From: Theodoxus fluviatilis
Taxonomy: Eukaryota > Mollusca > Gastropoda > Cycloneritida > Neritidae
DNA: 54,880 nt
Assembly (NCBI GenBank): GCA_034096865.1
Contig: JAWQFJ010001819.1
Location: 1-54,880 of the forward strand
Direction: 5' to 3'
Position numbers and translations under genes: made by a program. Shown piece after piece: positions 35,509 through 47,605 of this stretch. Each line of letters opens with the position of its first letter. The first letter of the stretch is position 1. Under the pieces are notes generated by a model. It saw only the letters and a list, made by a program, of their open reading frames with translations. It was not told where the DNA came from and ran no database searches.

Positions 35509-36242
35509 AAGATTTAAAAAACAGTTATACATATATACACAAACAAACACAAATACGCACGCGCGAGCGCGCATGCACGCAAATTTGTCTTTTGCACATT
35601 GAAAAATGAAAATAAACGTACTGTCTTCATTATAATGTGTTTTTTGTCAAAGACACTCATAGGCCGTATGACGTCAGTTGTTCTCCTCTTGCAGAGTTCC
35701 ACCATGTACGTATCAATATATCGAGTGTTATCACATACATGTCTTCGGCGTCATCATGATGCAGATGAATAGCAATGATACTGCAGTTGTATGAAACAAA
35801 CGTGGATCTAGATAGATAAGAAATAGAATTGACGTCACAAAAGCCTCCATGATGTACATGTACTCAAATGGCTTAAGGCCTTCGCACACGAAGCAATTCC
35901 ACACGCCACACACGGACTGACAAAAAATATCTCCCAATGGCAGAGTGCTACTGACGTCTTTGCTCCACTATTGCCAGCCGTGATTGGTTGCCACAATGAC
36001 TCTTGCGAGATTGCTAGGGTAAAATCGCCTCGTGTACGTCTGCCTTCTGGAATTAAATAGACGACAAGAAAATAATGTTGAAGTTCTCATCTACGGGTGC
36101 TATGAACCGTCATAGGGCTGAGACAGGGAGGACGAGGAGCATGTTCTCTGTAAATGCAGTGGATTTTTGTATTGGTACGCTGAAACTGTTTCGGACATCA
36201 GTGACGTAAGATATACACGTACATTTGGATCATGCGAGTCAC
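35509..36242. other. No recognised gene
   Basis: Unique sequence leading to the 29-bp satellite. Frames that run through here on the minus strand are extensions of the stop-free satellite. Confidence 0.5.
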
Positions 36243-39200
36243 CTAATGTAACGACAATGTAGCGTCTTTGCCTGATGTATAGACACTGTAGTGTCTTTGC
36301 CTGATGTAACGACACTGTAGTGTCTTTGCCTGATGTATAGACACTGTAGCGTCTTTGCCTGATGTAACGACAATATAGTGTCTTTGCCTGATGTAACGAC
36401 ACTGTAGTGTCTTTGCCTGATGTAACGACACTGTAGTGTCTTTGCCTGATGTAACGACACTGTAGTGTCTTTGCCTGATGTAACGACACTGTAGTGTCTT
36501 TGCCTGATGTAACGACACTGTAGTGTCTTTGCCTGATGTAACGACACTGTAGTGTCTTTGCCTGATGTAACGACACTGTAGTGTCTTTGCCTGATGTAAC
36601 GACACTGTAGTGTCTTTGCCTGATGTAACGACACTGTAGTGTCTTTGCCTGATGTAACGACACTGTAGTGTCTTTGCCTGATGTAACGACACTGTAGTGT
36701 CTTTGCCTGATGTAACGACACTGTAGTGTCTTTGCCTGATGTAACGACACTGTAGTGTCTTTGCCTGATGTAACGACACTGTAGTGTCTTTGCCTGATGT
36801 AACGACACTGTAGTGTCTTTGCCTGATGTAACGACACTGTAGTGTCTTTGCCTGATGTAACGACACTGTAGTGTCTTTGCCTGATGTAACGACACTGTAG
36901 TGTCTTTGCCTGATGTAACGACACTGTAGTGTCTTTGCCTGATGTAACGACACTGTAGTGTCTTTGCCTGATGTAACGACACTGTAGTGTCTTTGCCTGA
37001 TGTAACGACACTGTAGTGTCTTTGCCTGATGTAACGACACTGTAGTGTCTTTGCCTGATGTAACGACACTGTAGTGTCTTTGCCTGATGTAACGACACTG
37101 TAGTGTCTTTGCCTGATGTAACGACACTGTAGTGTCTTTGCCTGATGTAACGACACTGTAGTGTCTTTGCCTGATGTAACGACACTGTAGTGTCTTTGCC
37201 TGATGTAACGACACTGTAGTGTCTTTGCCTGATGTAACGACAATATAGTGTCTTTGCCTGATGTAACGACACTGTAGTGTCTTTGCCTGATGTAACGACA
37301 CTGTAGTGTCTTTGCCTGATGTAACGACACTGTAGTGTCTTTGCCTGATGTAACGACACTGTAGTGTCTTTGCCTGATGTAACGACACTGTAGTGTCTTT
37401 GCCTGATGTAACGACACTGTAGTGTCTTTGCCTGATGTAACGACACTGTAGTGTCTTTGCCTGATGTAACGACACTGTAGTGTCTTTGCCTGATGTAACG
37501 ACAATATAGTGTCTTTGCCTGATGTAACGACACTGTAGTGTCTTTGCCTGATGTAACGACACTGTAGTGTCTTTGCCTGATGTAACGACACTGTAGTGTC
37601 TTTGCCTGATGTAACGACACTGTAGTGTCTTTGCCTGATGTAACGACACTGTAGTGTCTTTGCCTGATGTAACGACACTGTAGTGTCTTTGCCTGATGTA
37701 ACGACACTGTAGTGTCTTTGCCTGATGTAACGACACTGTAGTGTCTTTGCCTGATGTAACGACACTGTAGTGTCTTTGCCTGATGTAACGACACTGTAGT
37801 GTCTTTGCCTGATGTAACGACACTGTAGTGTCTTTGCCTGATGTAACGACACTGTAGTGTCTTTGCCTGATGTAACGACACTGTAGTGTCTTTGCCTGAT
37901 GTAACGACACTGTAGTGTCTTTGCCTGATGTAACGACACTGTAGTGTCTTTGCCTGATGTAACGACACTGTAGTGTCTTTGCCTGATGTAACGACACTGT
38001 AGTGTCTTTGCCTGATGTAACGACACTGTAGTGTCTTTGCCTGATGTAACGACACTGTAGTGTCTTTGCCTGATGTAACGACACTGTAGTGTCTTTGCCT
38101 GATGTAACGACACTGTAGTGTCTTTGCCTGATGTAACGACACTGTAGTGTCTTTGCCTGATGTAACGACACTGTAGTGTCTTTGCCTGATGTAACGACAC
38201 TGTAGTGTCTTTGCCTGATGTAACGACACTGTAGTGTCTTTGCCTGATGTAACGACACTGTAGTGTCTTTGCCTGATGTAACGACACTGTAGTGTCTTTG
38301 CCTGATGTAACGACACTGTAGTGTCTTTGCCTGATGTAACGACACTGTAGTGTCTTTGCCTGATGTATAGACACTGTATCGTCTTTGCCTGATGTAACGA
38401 CACTGTAGTGTCTTTGCCTGATGTAACGACACTGTAGTGTCTTTGCCTGATGTAACGACACTGTAGTGTCTTTGCCTGATGTAACGACACTGTAGTGTCT
38501 TTGCCTGATGTAACGACACTGTAGTGTCTTTGCCTGATGTAACGACAATATAGTGTCTTTGCCTGATGTAACGACACTGTAGTGTCTTTGCCTGATGTAA
38601 CGACACTGTAGTGTCTTTGCCTGATGTAACGACACTGTAGTGTCTTTGCCTGATGTAACGACACTGTAGTGTCTTTGCCTGATGTAACGACACTGTAGTG
38701 TCTTTGCCTGATGTAACGACACTGTAGTGTCTTTGCCTGATGTAACGACACTGTAGTGTCTTTGCCTGATGTAACGACACTGTAGTGTCTTTGCCTGATG
38801 TAACGACACTGTAGTGTCTTTGCCTGATGTAACGACACTGTAGTGTCTTTGCCTGATGTAACGACACTGTAGTGTCTTTGCCTGATGTAACGACACTGTA
38901 GTGTCTTTGCCTGATGTAACGACACTGTAGTGTCTTTGCCTGATGTAACGACACTGTAGTGTCTTTGCCTGATGTAACGACACTGTAGTGTCTTTGCCTG
39001 ATGTAACGACACTGTAGTGTCTTTGCCTGATGTAACGACACTGTAGTGTCTTTGCCTGATGTAACGACACTGTAGTGTCTTTGCCTGATGTAACGACACT
39101 GTAGTGTCTTTGCCTGATGTAACGACACTGTAGTGTCTTTGCCTGATGTAACGACACTGTAGTGTCTTTGCCTGATGTAACGACACTGTAGTGTCTTTGC

Positions 39201-39419
39201 CTGATGTAACGACACTGTAGTGTCTTTGCCTGATGTAACGACAATATAGTGTCTTTGCCTGATGTAACGACACTGTAGTGTCTTTGCCTGATGTAACGAC
39301 ACTGTAGTGTCTTTGCCTGATGTAACGACACTGTAGTGTCTTTGCCTGATGTAACGACACTGTAGTGTCTTTGCCTGATGTAACGACACTGTAGTGTCTT
39401 TGCCTGATGTAACGACAAT
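36243..39419. repeat. 29-bp satellite, about 109 copies
   Basis: The unit TGATGTAACGACACTGTAG plus TGTCTTTGCC repeats every 29 bp for about 3.2 kb. It holds a 6-bp inverted pair, GACACT-GT-AGTGTC. Nearly all units are identical. A variant with ACAATATAG appears at 36370, 37240, 37501, 38545 and 39241, and at the end (39415), always a whole number of units apart (30, 9, 36, 24, 6). A rarer TATAGACACTG form occurs near the start and at 38366. The minus strand has no stop in any frame, giving frames over 1,000 codons. These are artefacts of period and composition. Confidence 0.98.
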
Positions 39420-39531
39420 ATCCCTCCCTCTCCCCCACCTTCTTCCTCACCCTCTCTCTCCATCCCACCCACTCTCTTACTTTCATTCTCTCTTCCCTTC
39501 CTCTCCCTTTCCCCAGCCCCCCCCCCCCCCA

Positions 39532-39615
<84 letters not shown>

Positions 39616-39633
39616 CCTCTCTCCCTCTCTCTT
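39420..39633. repeat. C/T-rich tract with long (CT)n
   Basis: Pyrimidine-rich sequence with a C-run at 39518-39530, then about 75 bp of pure CT (39537-39611). Confidence 0.95.
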
Positions 39634-39735
39634 ACCCCAGTTGAATATTTTGCCTCAAGGGCTAAATGTAAGAAAGGCACTACTGCCTCATTCACTACCC
39701 TTGTAAAATAAAGTTCGTTCGTTCGTTCTCTCTCT
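39634..39735 (+). mobile_element. Retroelement 3' end with (GTTC)n tail
   Basis: CCTCAAGGGCTAAATGTAAG and a CACTACCCTTGTAAAATAAA phrase lead straight into a GTTC run (39714-39727). A short unique 3' end followed by a tetramer tail is the usual form of a non-LTR retroelement or SINE 3' end. No coding part remains. Confidence 0.55.
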
Positions 39736-40855
39736 CACGCACACGTGGCTAGGGGAGCGACCATCAGTCGCTGGAGCGATGACTGGCTCGTGATGCGCCG
39801 GTGATGCGGTCTCCTCCCCAGCCTATGTAGCCGGCATCAGCCACCCAACGCCCTGCAAGCTGAGCCGGCGTGGAGGCAGGCAGACAAGCAGCAGGCAGAG
39901 CGGCAGTCCGAGTGCTAGGCAAACTCGGCAGCCAGGAAAGGTTGCAGGCAGAGCAGACCGCGGCGATCTGCGGTGGTGTTGGTGCAGCGCAGGGGAGAGC
40001 CTCACCCTAGTGGCTGGTGATGTGGGTACCTGCTGTCACCCACACCCTCACACCCACACTCACACACTCGCACCCACACACGACACTCATCCACGCTTCG
40101 CCCCAGCAGTTTGCTTGAACTGGCTCCCAGTTCGCGGATTGTTTATACACGACGCGGCAAATACTGGAATACGTGTATCTTGTCCCTCCCGAATCTGCAG
40201 GCAGCGGAGACACCTGTAGCTGAGGACGGCGACCTTCAGGATTTTCCAGGTAAGCCATTTGCCTTCTGTCGCCTTCCTCGCAACCTTTGCAGGACAGGGG
40301 CGAGACGTGGCGATGTTCCACGCTGGCGAGAACGCAAACAGCATCAGAGGCTCTTCAAGACAGCGTCAGATTGCATCTAATATATCCGCCGAAGCCAATG
40401 ACATCTTGCTTGTTTTTATTTTTGTGCAATCTCTTGCGTTGGGTTTTTCCCCATTTCTTTTCATCAATAAATCTTTTCGAAATGCTTACCACTCAAATGG
40501 AGATTATCTACTGCAGCGTGAATTTACTTTTAGTCAAGGAAGAACATTTGACCACAGCGCACCATCCAGTGATATGGATCCGTATGCAGTAATTGCTGCA
40601 TCAGCTGTGGTTTGTCGAGCTCTAAGAGTACCAGATATCGATGAGATGTCGTTGCCGGCGGCAGGGTGGCGCAGAAATGTGATTTCTGAGACGAGGCCCA
40701 CTAAGCAGAGGAGCATCATGGACTCAATGGCTCGTGCATTTGGTCCCTCTTCTCCTTGGGCGTCGTTCTGCACCGGTCAACCCTGTGCTTGAGCTGAGTC
40801 CGACGCCTTAAGTTTGGCCAGCAGCAGTCATATTCTTTGCTTCGTCATTACTTAC
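39736..40855. other. No recognised gene; one 177-codon frame of doubtful meaning
   Basis: A plus-strand frame at 40259-40792 has 177 codons. Its last 72, from an internal ATG at 40575, read like ordinary protein, including a run of small hydrophobic residues. The first part is AT-rich and less convincing, with possible splice acceptors. No family recognised. 39830-40010 is GC-rich and GCAGG-repetitive. Confidence 0.3.
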
Positions 40856-41090
40856 TTACTTACGCCTTTGACCCCTCCTGGGGCATAGGCCGCAAACAAG
40901 GGTTCTCCAACCATCCCGGTCCTGAGCAATCTTTTCCAACTGTCCCCAAGAGTGGCCTGTTCTCTTGACATCGGCGTCCAGGTCTCGGCGCCAACTGTTT
41001 CGAGGTCTACCTCTCTTTCTCTTCCCTTGCGGGTTCCATGAAAGGGACTGTCTGGTGGTGTTTGAGACCGGTTTGCGTAATGCTTCGTCA
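40856..41090 (-). pseudogene. Non-LTR retrotransposon C-terminal fragment with (TAAG) tail
   Basis: The minus strand reads WNPQGKRKRGRPRNSWRRDL, then SWGQLEKIAQDRDGWRTLV and GLCPRRGQRRK, before a TAA at 40858. This is the conserved end of another invertebrate endonuclease/RT retroposon type, different from the copy at 22441. It is followed by a TAAG tail (about 40847-40861). Roughly 75 codons remain; everything upstream is lost by 5' truncation. Other frames here are shadows. Confidence 0.8.
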
Positions 41091-41450
41091 TACTAGCCCG
41101 CAGAAGAGCTCTGAAGCAAATTTTTATGCATGTTTCTCTTATCATTACCAGGAATCAATACAGAGACACAGTGTTCATCTTTACGTAGCTGAGATTTCCA
41201 TCTTCCATTTCCTCCCCTCTCAATTAAAGATGACATTGTGTTTGCGATGAAAGAATTTAACAGAAAGATTTACTGATGAGATATTTGCATTCGATCGTGG
41301 AATTCGACGTTAGAGACCGCAGAGTTTAATTTCATTAGTATTCCGTATCGGAATGAGAATGTTTACCCCATTTTAAGTATCACAAGCTAAGATGTTCGAA
41401 AATGTCTTTGCTACCCCAACATCACCCCCCCCTCCCCACTCCACTCTATT

Positions 41451-41452
<2 letters not shown>
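41091..41452. other. No recognised gene
   Basis: AT-rich unique sequence before the CT tract. Confidence 0.5.

Positions 41453-41522
<70 letters not shown>
41453..41522. repeat. (CT)n microsatellite
   Basis: About 70 bp of uninterrupted alternating CT. Confidence 0.97.
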
Positions 41523-41525
<3 letters not shown>

Positions 41526-41529
41526 TCCC

Positions 41530-41712
41530 CCTGTGGGCTGGGAGATAAGCATTGACTTACCGCGTCTCCCTACGCGATTCATAAGAGACGAATAACTAGG
41601 GACACCGTGATTTGAATTACGTTTACTCAAAACTGTTCTAGTGATTTTCGTGCTTAATGGCCTTACATAGCATACAAAGGCTGATAGACCGTAACACGCT
41701 ATCCATTCCTCC
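41530..41712 (+). mobile_element. Retroelement 3' end, copy A
   Basis: Shares with 42519-42740 the phrases GCGTCTCCCTACGCGATTC, CGAATAACTAGGGACACCGT and CTGTTCTAGTGATTTTCGTG, ending GGCTGATAGACCGTAA before a degenerate CCATTCCTCC tail. Divergence from copy B is moderate. A non-coding dispersed unit of about 180 bp. Confidence 0.75.
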
Positions 41713-41767
41713 TTCCCCCCCCTCCCCCCCTCTCTTTCTCTCTCTCTCTCTCCCTCTCTTCCCCCTC

Positions 41768-41827
<60 letters not shown>

Positions 41828-41832
41828 ATCCC
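41713..41832. repeat. C/T-rich tract with (CT)n
   Basis: Pyrimidine-rich sequence directly after the tail of copy A, with about 50 bp of pure CT (41773-41824). Confidence 0.95.
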
Positions 41833-42518
41833 CCCTCTCTCTCTCTTCTCCCTTCCCCCTCCCTCTCTCACTCACTCTTTCACTCACACAAGGAAGTATG
41901 TTAGTTGCCGCTTCGGCCACTACAGGGAATCCGATTGGCTGGCATAAATGTAATTTGTCAAGAGTCAAATCGTGTCAGTTTCGGCTTCCTTCCTTGTTCA
42001 AGTTACACATATTTCACAGCACAGTTTGCCACCACTCAGTTTATTATTTTTAATTTTATGCAAAGATTAAAGTTCTGTCACGGCTCATGGTGGGTGGTGT
42101 GACTTTAAGTTCACTTCATATTGTTTTTAGTGTAGCGTTATACACCTTTAAGCGTTATGCAGCGTCGGCGCTTGCTGTTAGAGGCGATGTTGCAGGTGCT
42201 TTTCCAACTTGATGCTGCATGTCCCCTGTTGCACGGTATTTATGCCCACGGGTTTTGGCGCAGGGAATTTATTATATAAATACCAGTTTTTATTTTGCAA
42301 GGAAGAGATGGATTGATAATAAAAAATGGAACTAAGAACTGTAATTGGGCCCGCTGGGCGGTTTTTAAAGGTTTTTAATTTGTAAATGTTTTCTTTTCTT
42401 CTTTTCATTTTCAGTTGTATGTTCATTAATTGAATGAGTTTTGTATTGGAAAGGTGTTAAGCGTAATTGATTAATTGTTTTACATTGATTTCGGTTTGTG
42501 GCGTCTTTGTCTTTAACC
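41833..42518. other. No recognised gene
   Basis: AT-rich unique sequence between two copies of the same retroelement end. Confidence 0.5.
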
Positions 42519-42736
42519 CCCTGTGGGTTCGGGGTAAGAATTGAGCCACCGCGTCTCCCTACGCGATTCGTAAGAGGCGAATAACTAGGGACACCGTGAC
42601 TTGAGATTAGCGTTTGCTCTAAACTGTTCTAGTGATTTTCGTGCGTAATGGCCTTATATAGCCTACAAGGCTGATAGGCCGTAAAACACTGTCCATCCAT
42701 CCATCCATCCATCCATCCATCCATCCATCCATCCAT
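42519..42736 (+). mobile_element. Retroelement 3' end, copy B, with (ATCC)n tail
   Basis: The best-preserved copy: starts CCCCCTGTGGGTTCGGGG, passes through GATTCGTAAGAGGCGAATAA, and ends in GGCTGATAGGCCGTAAAACA followed by about 12 ATCC units. The tail and variable 5' extent point to target-primed retrotransposition. Confidence 0.78.
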
Positions 42737-43290
42737 CTTTGTCTTTAAATGTGATTAGTTACTGATGAAGGAATTTCCCTTTTTTTACTGTCCGGTTGAG
42801 GGTCGAGCCACCTTCCACCTACCCCAACCGCGACACAGTTCACAGATGAGAAGCAAAAAGGACTCGAGACGGTACCATCCATGTCACGCTTCAGTCCTCT
42901 CCAACTTGCAACGACGGACCTTTTTAGAGGCACTTTTGACTTTCACTAAAACCCCTTGTGGGGAGAGAGGGGGAGCCACGCCTTCCTACCTACACACTCG
43001 CTATTCTTGGTTGAAAGTCGAGAAGCAGTTATGGCACTCAAATGCCGACAGAGAGATCAGCAAGGCTTGCTTGACCAAGCAACTCCACAATCCAGAGATT
43101 CAGAGCCAGCTTGTGGCACCATCGTAGTTGCCGTGTGAGCTGCTTTCCGCTGTACATGTAGTGCCGGTGTTTGGAGCAAGGGGCTCGGGTCAGATTCCCC
43201 CATGCTTGGCACCTCCTGTACTCAGCAGGATCAGTGAAAAGGTCGAGACATCGAATAGCACGTTTTCAACGCACCTTCATTAGTTTCACA
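42737..43290. other. No recognised gene
   Basis: A 120-codon plus frame at 42765-43127 has no recognisable motif. Around 43160-43200 a phrase like a tRNA B box (GGGTCAGATTCCCC) occurs without a credible A box. Confidence 0.4.
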
Positions 43291-43575
43291 TAGATTGGAT
43301 GGATGGATGGATGGGAGGGTGGTTGGATGGATGGATGGATGAATGGATGGGAGGGTGGTTGGATGGATGGATGGATGAATGGATGGATGAATGAAAGGTT
43401 GGATGGAAGAGTGGGTGGGCGTATGAATGGATGGATGGGTAAATAGATGGATAATGGGTTGATGGGTGGATGGACGGATGAGTAAGTGTGTAGATAGATT
43501 ACTGACTAGCTGGTTGGCTGACAAGCTGATGGATGATACTTTACTGACCCTCGCCCTTTCATGGCTTTATAAGGC
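43291..43575 (-). mobile_element. Retroelement 3' end on the minus strand with degenerate (ATCC)n tail
   Basis: A long GGAT/TGGA tract (43291-43500) is adjoined by sequence whose minus strand reads AAAGGGCGAGGGTCAGTAAAG, then ATCC units. This is a tetramer tail next to a short unique 3' end. The family of the unique part is uncertain. Confidence 0.5.
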
Positions 43576-45191
43576 AAATAACTACTAAAATATCAAGCGT
43601 TAGGAGAATATCACAAAGTTTAGACGGGTTCCCCGATCATTCACCTTTTTACATTGATGCATGGTGCCATTTTCACATGATTATGTGTAAAGAAACCTTT
43701 TTATGTATGCATTTTTAAGAGATGCATTTGTAGTCGTGTCCGCCCGAGCGAATGAAATGGCTATCCACTCAAGCTGTGCTGAATCCATCACTGACATTTT
43801 TCTCCCTCATAGTATATACGAAACAATTGTCTATGATGTAGGGTTGGATTTCATTTCGTTGTACACGAACGAGGTTATATTTAGCTCTATTTATGTGGGG
43901 ACAATGATTACGTTTCAAGCTTTAAACTGAGTTGTTCTAAATGTGTTAAGTACCGAGAGAACGATGATAAGTGGGAGATCTAAGGAAAGGGGATGAGGGG
44001 GGGGGGGGGGCAGAGGGAAGAGGGGAGCAGGGAAGGGAGAGGGTTGTGGGTTTGCTGCTAAATGCTTTATTTTGCCACCGTTTTTTCCTGGTGGCTAATT
44101 ACCTCCTTCGTGGCGTGTGTGGGAGGTACAGTACGAGAAAATTAACCTCATCGCTGTAGCCCCCTTATCATATGGCCCGCGGAAGCCTGCTCTCAAACTT
44201 TGAGATGCAGTGAAAGACAAAAAGCCTGGCAATAAGTAAAAAGGAGGACATTGGGGATGTGATGGGCAGTTGAGTGAAGCCCTGGGAATACGAGATAAGA
44301 TCAAGAGGTGTTAGGCGATGCTGATAGTCGGACGCACAAAGCACAGTGAAAAACCCGCCATTACTATTGGAGTAGAGTATGCAGATTAGCCCGCGCGTGT
44401 GTCCGTACTGCGTAATGATCCGCCATTTTGGCCCGCATTAATGGCGTGTACACCAGTGATAGTCCGTATGTGTCTTGCACGAAATGAGCATGCGACGGAA
44501 CTAAGGTGCTGTAAGTGATTAGGATATATCGATTTTCGATCATTCAGGCTGATATTCTCTCACAATATTCACTTTTGACAAATGCTGTTTTTAGATAATA
44601 AATGAAAACAACTTTTGAAAATATGGAGACATTACCAAATTTATTTGCTGTGGATCTCACCTCACTGCTATGACAAGTGGGATTACATGTTTAAATCACT
44701 AGTCCTTGTAGAGTTTCATTATTTTCGTCTTACTCTCTCTTTTCCCCCCGCCAAGGACTTTCATTGCATCACACGACGTATTGAAGTCGTCCTTCCCAGT
44801 GCAGGCCACAATGCCTTGCTCTGCGGCTGAGGCCCACTCGCTGCAATGCGGCAAGTTGCGCCATCAGTGAACGCCGTGAGCGATGTCGGACGACACGACA
44901 GTAGATTTCCCGACGTTACGCAAAGCCTGCACGGAATTCCTGAATCAAGGGACCTTGCATACAGCAGCCGCGAGTGATGGACGCTTGCAACAACCGCAGG
45001 CGACCAAATGTACTCGGTCGACTTCATATCGCCCCAGGGAGAAGGTCGGGGCTTCTCGGCTGCTGCGTATCTATGGCTGAGCCTAGCCGTTTTCTGGTCT
45101 TTGTGAGGGCCTGCTGTTGTTTTGTGGCGCGGGCAGCAGTTTATTAGTTTAGTGTGCTTTTTCTATGCTTTGCAAGAAGGGAGACCACTAC
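43576..45191. other. No recognised gene
   Basis: Unique sequence with a G-run at 43998-44010. A 65-codon frame at 44883-45080 followed by GAAGGGAGACCACTACAT near 45177 may be another retroelement 3' region, but I cannot confirm it. Confidence 0.4.
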
Positions 45192-45312
45192 ATAGATGAT
45201 GGATGGATAGATGGATGATGGATGGATAACGAACGAACGAATAAATGAATGAATTAGTAGAGTTTTATGGGCTTCAGCCTTTGTAGGTTATGTAAGGCCA
45301 TAAATTACGAAA
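45192..45312 (-). mobile_element. Retroelement 3' end, copy C, minus strand, with mixed tetramer tail
   Basis: The minus strand reads TTATGGCCTTACATAACCTA and CAAAGGCTGAAGCCCATAAA, a diverged match to the 3' part of copies A and B. Its tail (45192-45254) runs through ATTC-, GTTC- and ATCC-type tetramers. Confidence 0.68.
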
Positions 45313-46124
45313 ACCTTTAAAGCTGGTTAGAGATAATGCAAGTCAAGTCTCAACTTCCTTATTTATTCACCGCTTACCTCGTGAAGGGAGACGTGATGGT
45401 CTTTTTTATCCCCCAGCCCACGGGGAGTGGGGGGTCGGGGGTAGAGAGATGGGGGCTGCACTGTACATGTAGATCTCAGGCTTACATCTTTGACTTGACG
45501 GGGACAGGCGTAATTCCAGTTTGAGGAATGTGCCCTCTAGGTACTCTACTCGCCTACTAAGGCCAAGCTGCACCTTGCAAAGGAATAGCTTCAGAGGGTC
45601 AGCCATCAGGTTAGCACCCATGGCTCACAGTAAACATCTTGCTGTCAGCTGAAGTTTCACAGATTCAACATTAAACGAAGGAGGACTCGCACAAAGTGCG
45701 CCTGGCCTGGCATTACAATTGACTTCTGCTTGGCCGAGACAACCTACACGTTACTGGCTTTCTGAAATATATCTCGTCTTTGGGGTTTTCTCTTTTCCTG
45801 CCCATGCAACTGGACATTGTCAAGGATGCACACCGATAACCTACCCTTGTAATAAGTAAAAGGCAAGATGAAACGATTGGTGTCACTTCGACATGTTGAT
45901 GTGAAACACGGTGTCAATGACGACAATGGTCACGTTGATAGTCTACAACAACACCTTTAGATTGCTTGGTGTACAGGGATAGAAATTTCATTGTGATCTT
46001 CAGCATGTTTTAGGCGATGCTTAGGCACGCAATGAACTAAACACAACAGACTTCATAGCAGGAAACGAATAGACTAATCAGATATTGCAGAGAGAAAACT
46101 GTATACCAGGCAGGGACACGTGAA
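45313..46124. other. No recognised gene
   Basis: Unique sequence without convincing frames. CCACGGGGAGTGGGGGGTCG near 45419 vaguely recalls the retroelement starts. Confidence 0.45.
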
Positions 46125-46288
46125 AATGAACTGTCCGACAGACTGAGGAAATCTCCTTCAATACAGACTTTCAAGTCACAGCTAAAAACTCTTTTATTCA
46201 AAGGATGAACGTGTTGAGCGCCTTGAGCATGCCTTTGGGTGTGAGATTGGCGCTATATAAGAGCCAAAATACATACATACATACATTC
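46125..46288 (+). pseudogene. CR1/L2-type retroposon C-terminus and 3' end
   Basis: The frame 46125-46208 reads NELSDRLRKSPSIQTFKSQL then KTLLFKG and a stop. This matches the LPxxLRxxxSxxxFKxxLKTxLF ending shared by CR1/L2/Jockey-type reverse-transcriptase ORFs. The 3' untranslated part has TGAGCGCCTTGAGC and GGCGCTATATAA, then an ATAC tail (46267-46286), the familiar 3' design of these elements. Only 28 codons survive. Confidence 0.75.
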
Positions 46289-46801
46289 ATGGATTCACTT
46301 GCTCCGGGCATTCGAGCGGTTCTTTGTTGATGTCGTTTCCTGATATTATACAAATGGGAAATGAGTGTCCAAGAGTGACAGTTGTATCAGTGGCGAGAGG
46401 AGCATCCCCACATAGAGTCCCCAGTGGCCTGGACCATGAGGCTGTTTCCTTACACGTCGTGGGTGTATGTATCTATCGACTTCTCAGTCTGCCCTTCGCT
46501 AATGCGAACCTTTCCCATATTATAAAGTTTGACGGCACATACGGTGCAGGCTGTGTGGTCCTCCCTCGTGCTAGGTGGTGTTGCTGCGGCTCTTTCTCTG
46601 GGATGAGAAGCGCATGAGATTTTCCACTTTCAGTACAGGCGTGCGCCCAGTGACCTGCGCCACGCAAAGCAACATCTCGCGATGACTGAGTCCGCGCACT
46701 TAAAGCCATTACTTCGTTTAGGCCTAGGTTTGAACAGCTGGCGGATCAATATCTAGCATTAACGGTCACTCCCGGACAATGCCACGTCTAGTTTTCCATC
46801 A
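46289..46801. other. No recognised gene
   Basis: A 97-codon frame at 46324-46617 shows no known motif. Confidence 0.4.
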
Positions 46802-46957
46802 GGGTCGTCGTATCACAGTTAAAAACCATGCGTGACATCCGAGTCGTCGTAGCACAGTTAAAAACCATGCGTGACATCAGGGTCGTCGTATCACAGTTAA
46901 AATCTATGCGTGACATCCGGGTAGTCGTATCACATTTTTATATCATGCTTGACAGTG
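46802..46957. repeat. 39-bp tandem repeat, 4 copies
   Basis: GTCGTCGTATCACAGTTAAA and CATGCGTGACATC recur at 46802, 46841, 46880 and 46919; the fourth copy is diverged. Confidence 0.92.
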
Positions 46958-47605
46958 GTCTGTTCTGACACTGCAAACAGGTGACCCCCTTAGTAATTAG
47001 AGCTGCACACAAAAACCGTTTCTAGTTCATGTCATTCAGTACTGCCATTGTCAATAATTTTCTACACAGGATACCCTTTAAGTCATTGAATGCTGAGAAT
47101 GTTTAGAATGGTATGCATAAATCATTAAAATGTAGGCTTTGGGAAGGTGTTTGACTCTTGTCGTTTCTTTCCTATAGGCTTTGAAAGCACAATATCGCCT
47201 GGTTAAACTTTTGCTTCGTCAATGAGCCAGCATGAGGCTTGACAGATGTTTGGAGTGCTGGTTCCTGACCATTCATATGCACTGTCTCTTAGTCTCTCGG
47301 TCGAGAAGTGCTGGTGTGCTGGTCACTCTGCTGACCCTAAGGACGGGGCGGAATGTAGTTTGAAACTCACGAGAAGGAGGCGTTGTTTGAAGAACTAAAA
47401 CCAACACCAGTTCTACTAGCTTTCCTTGCCGTCATGCGTGATTCGGATTTCATCCGGGGGCACTTTGATGTAAAGAACGCAAATTTTCAAGCTTGTTTGT
47501 GAAAGTTTTGTCACACTTATCTTTGATGTCCACATTATTGAAATAACTCATGTAGTATATCGGGCTCTGCAAAAGCGAAAGCGAAGCTTCTCTCAAAGCT
47601 AGAGC
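46958..47605. other. No recognised gene
   Basis: Unique AT-rich sequence; no convincing frames. Confidence 0.5.

Noticed and set aside
36243..39419. CRISPR-like regular array
   Set aside because: There are no spacers: the 29-bp units are directly adjacent and identical, and the setting is animal DNA.
36100..39532. Three minus-strand frames of over 1,000 codons
   Set aside because: They are the 29-bp satellite read in each frame. Identical repeats, a period not divisible by three and openness in all three frames show composition, not coding.
40852..41145. 97-codon minus frame as a separate gene
   Set aside because: It is a shifted shadow of the retrotransposon C-terminal frame at 40856-41090, which gives the conserved residues.
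43150..43205. tRNA-like B box
   Set aside because: GGGTCAGATTCCCC is not accompanied by a credible A box or acceptor stem.
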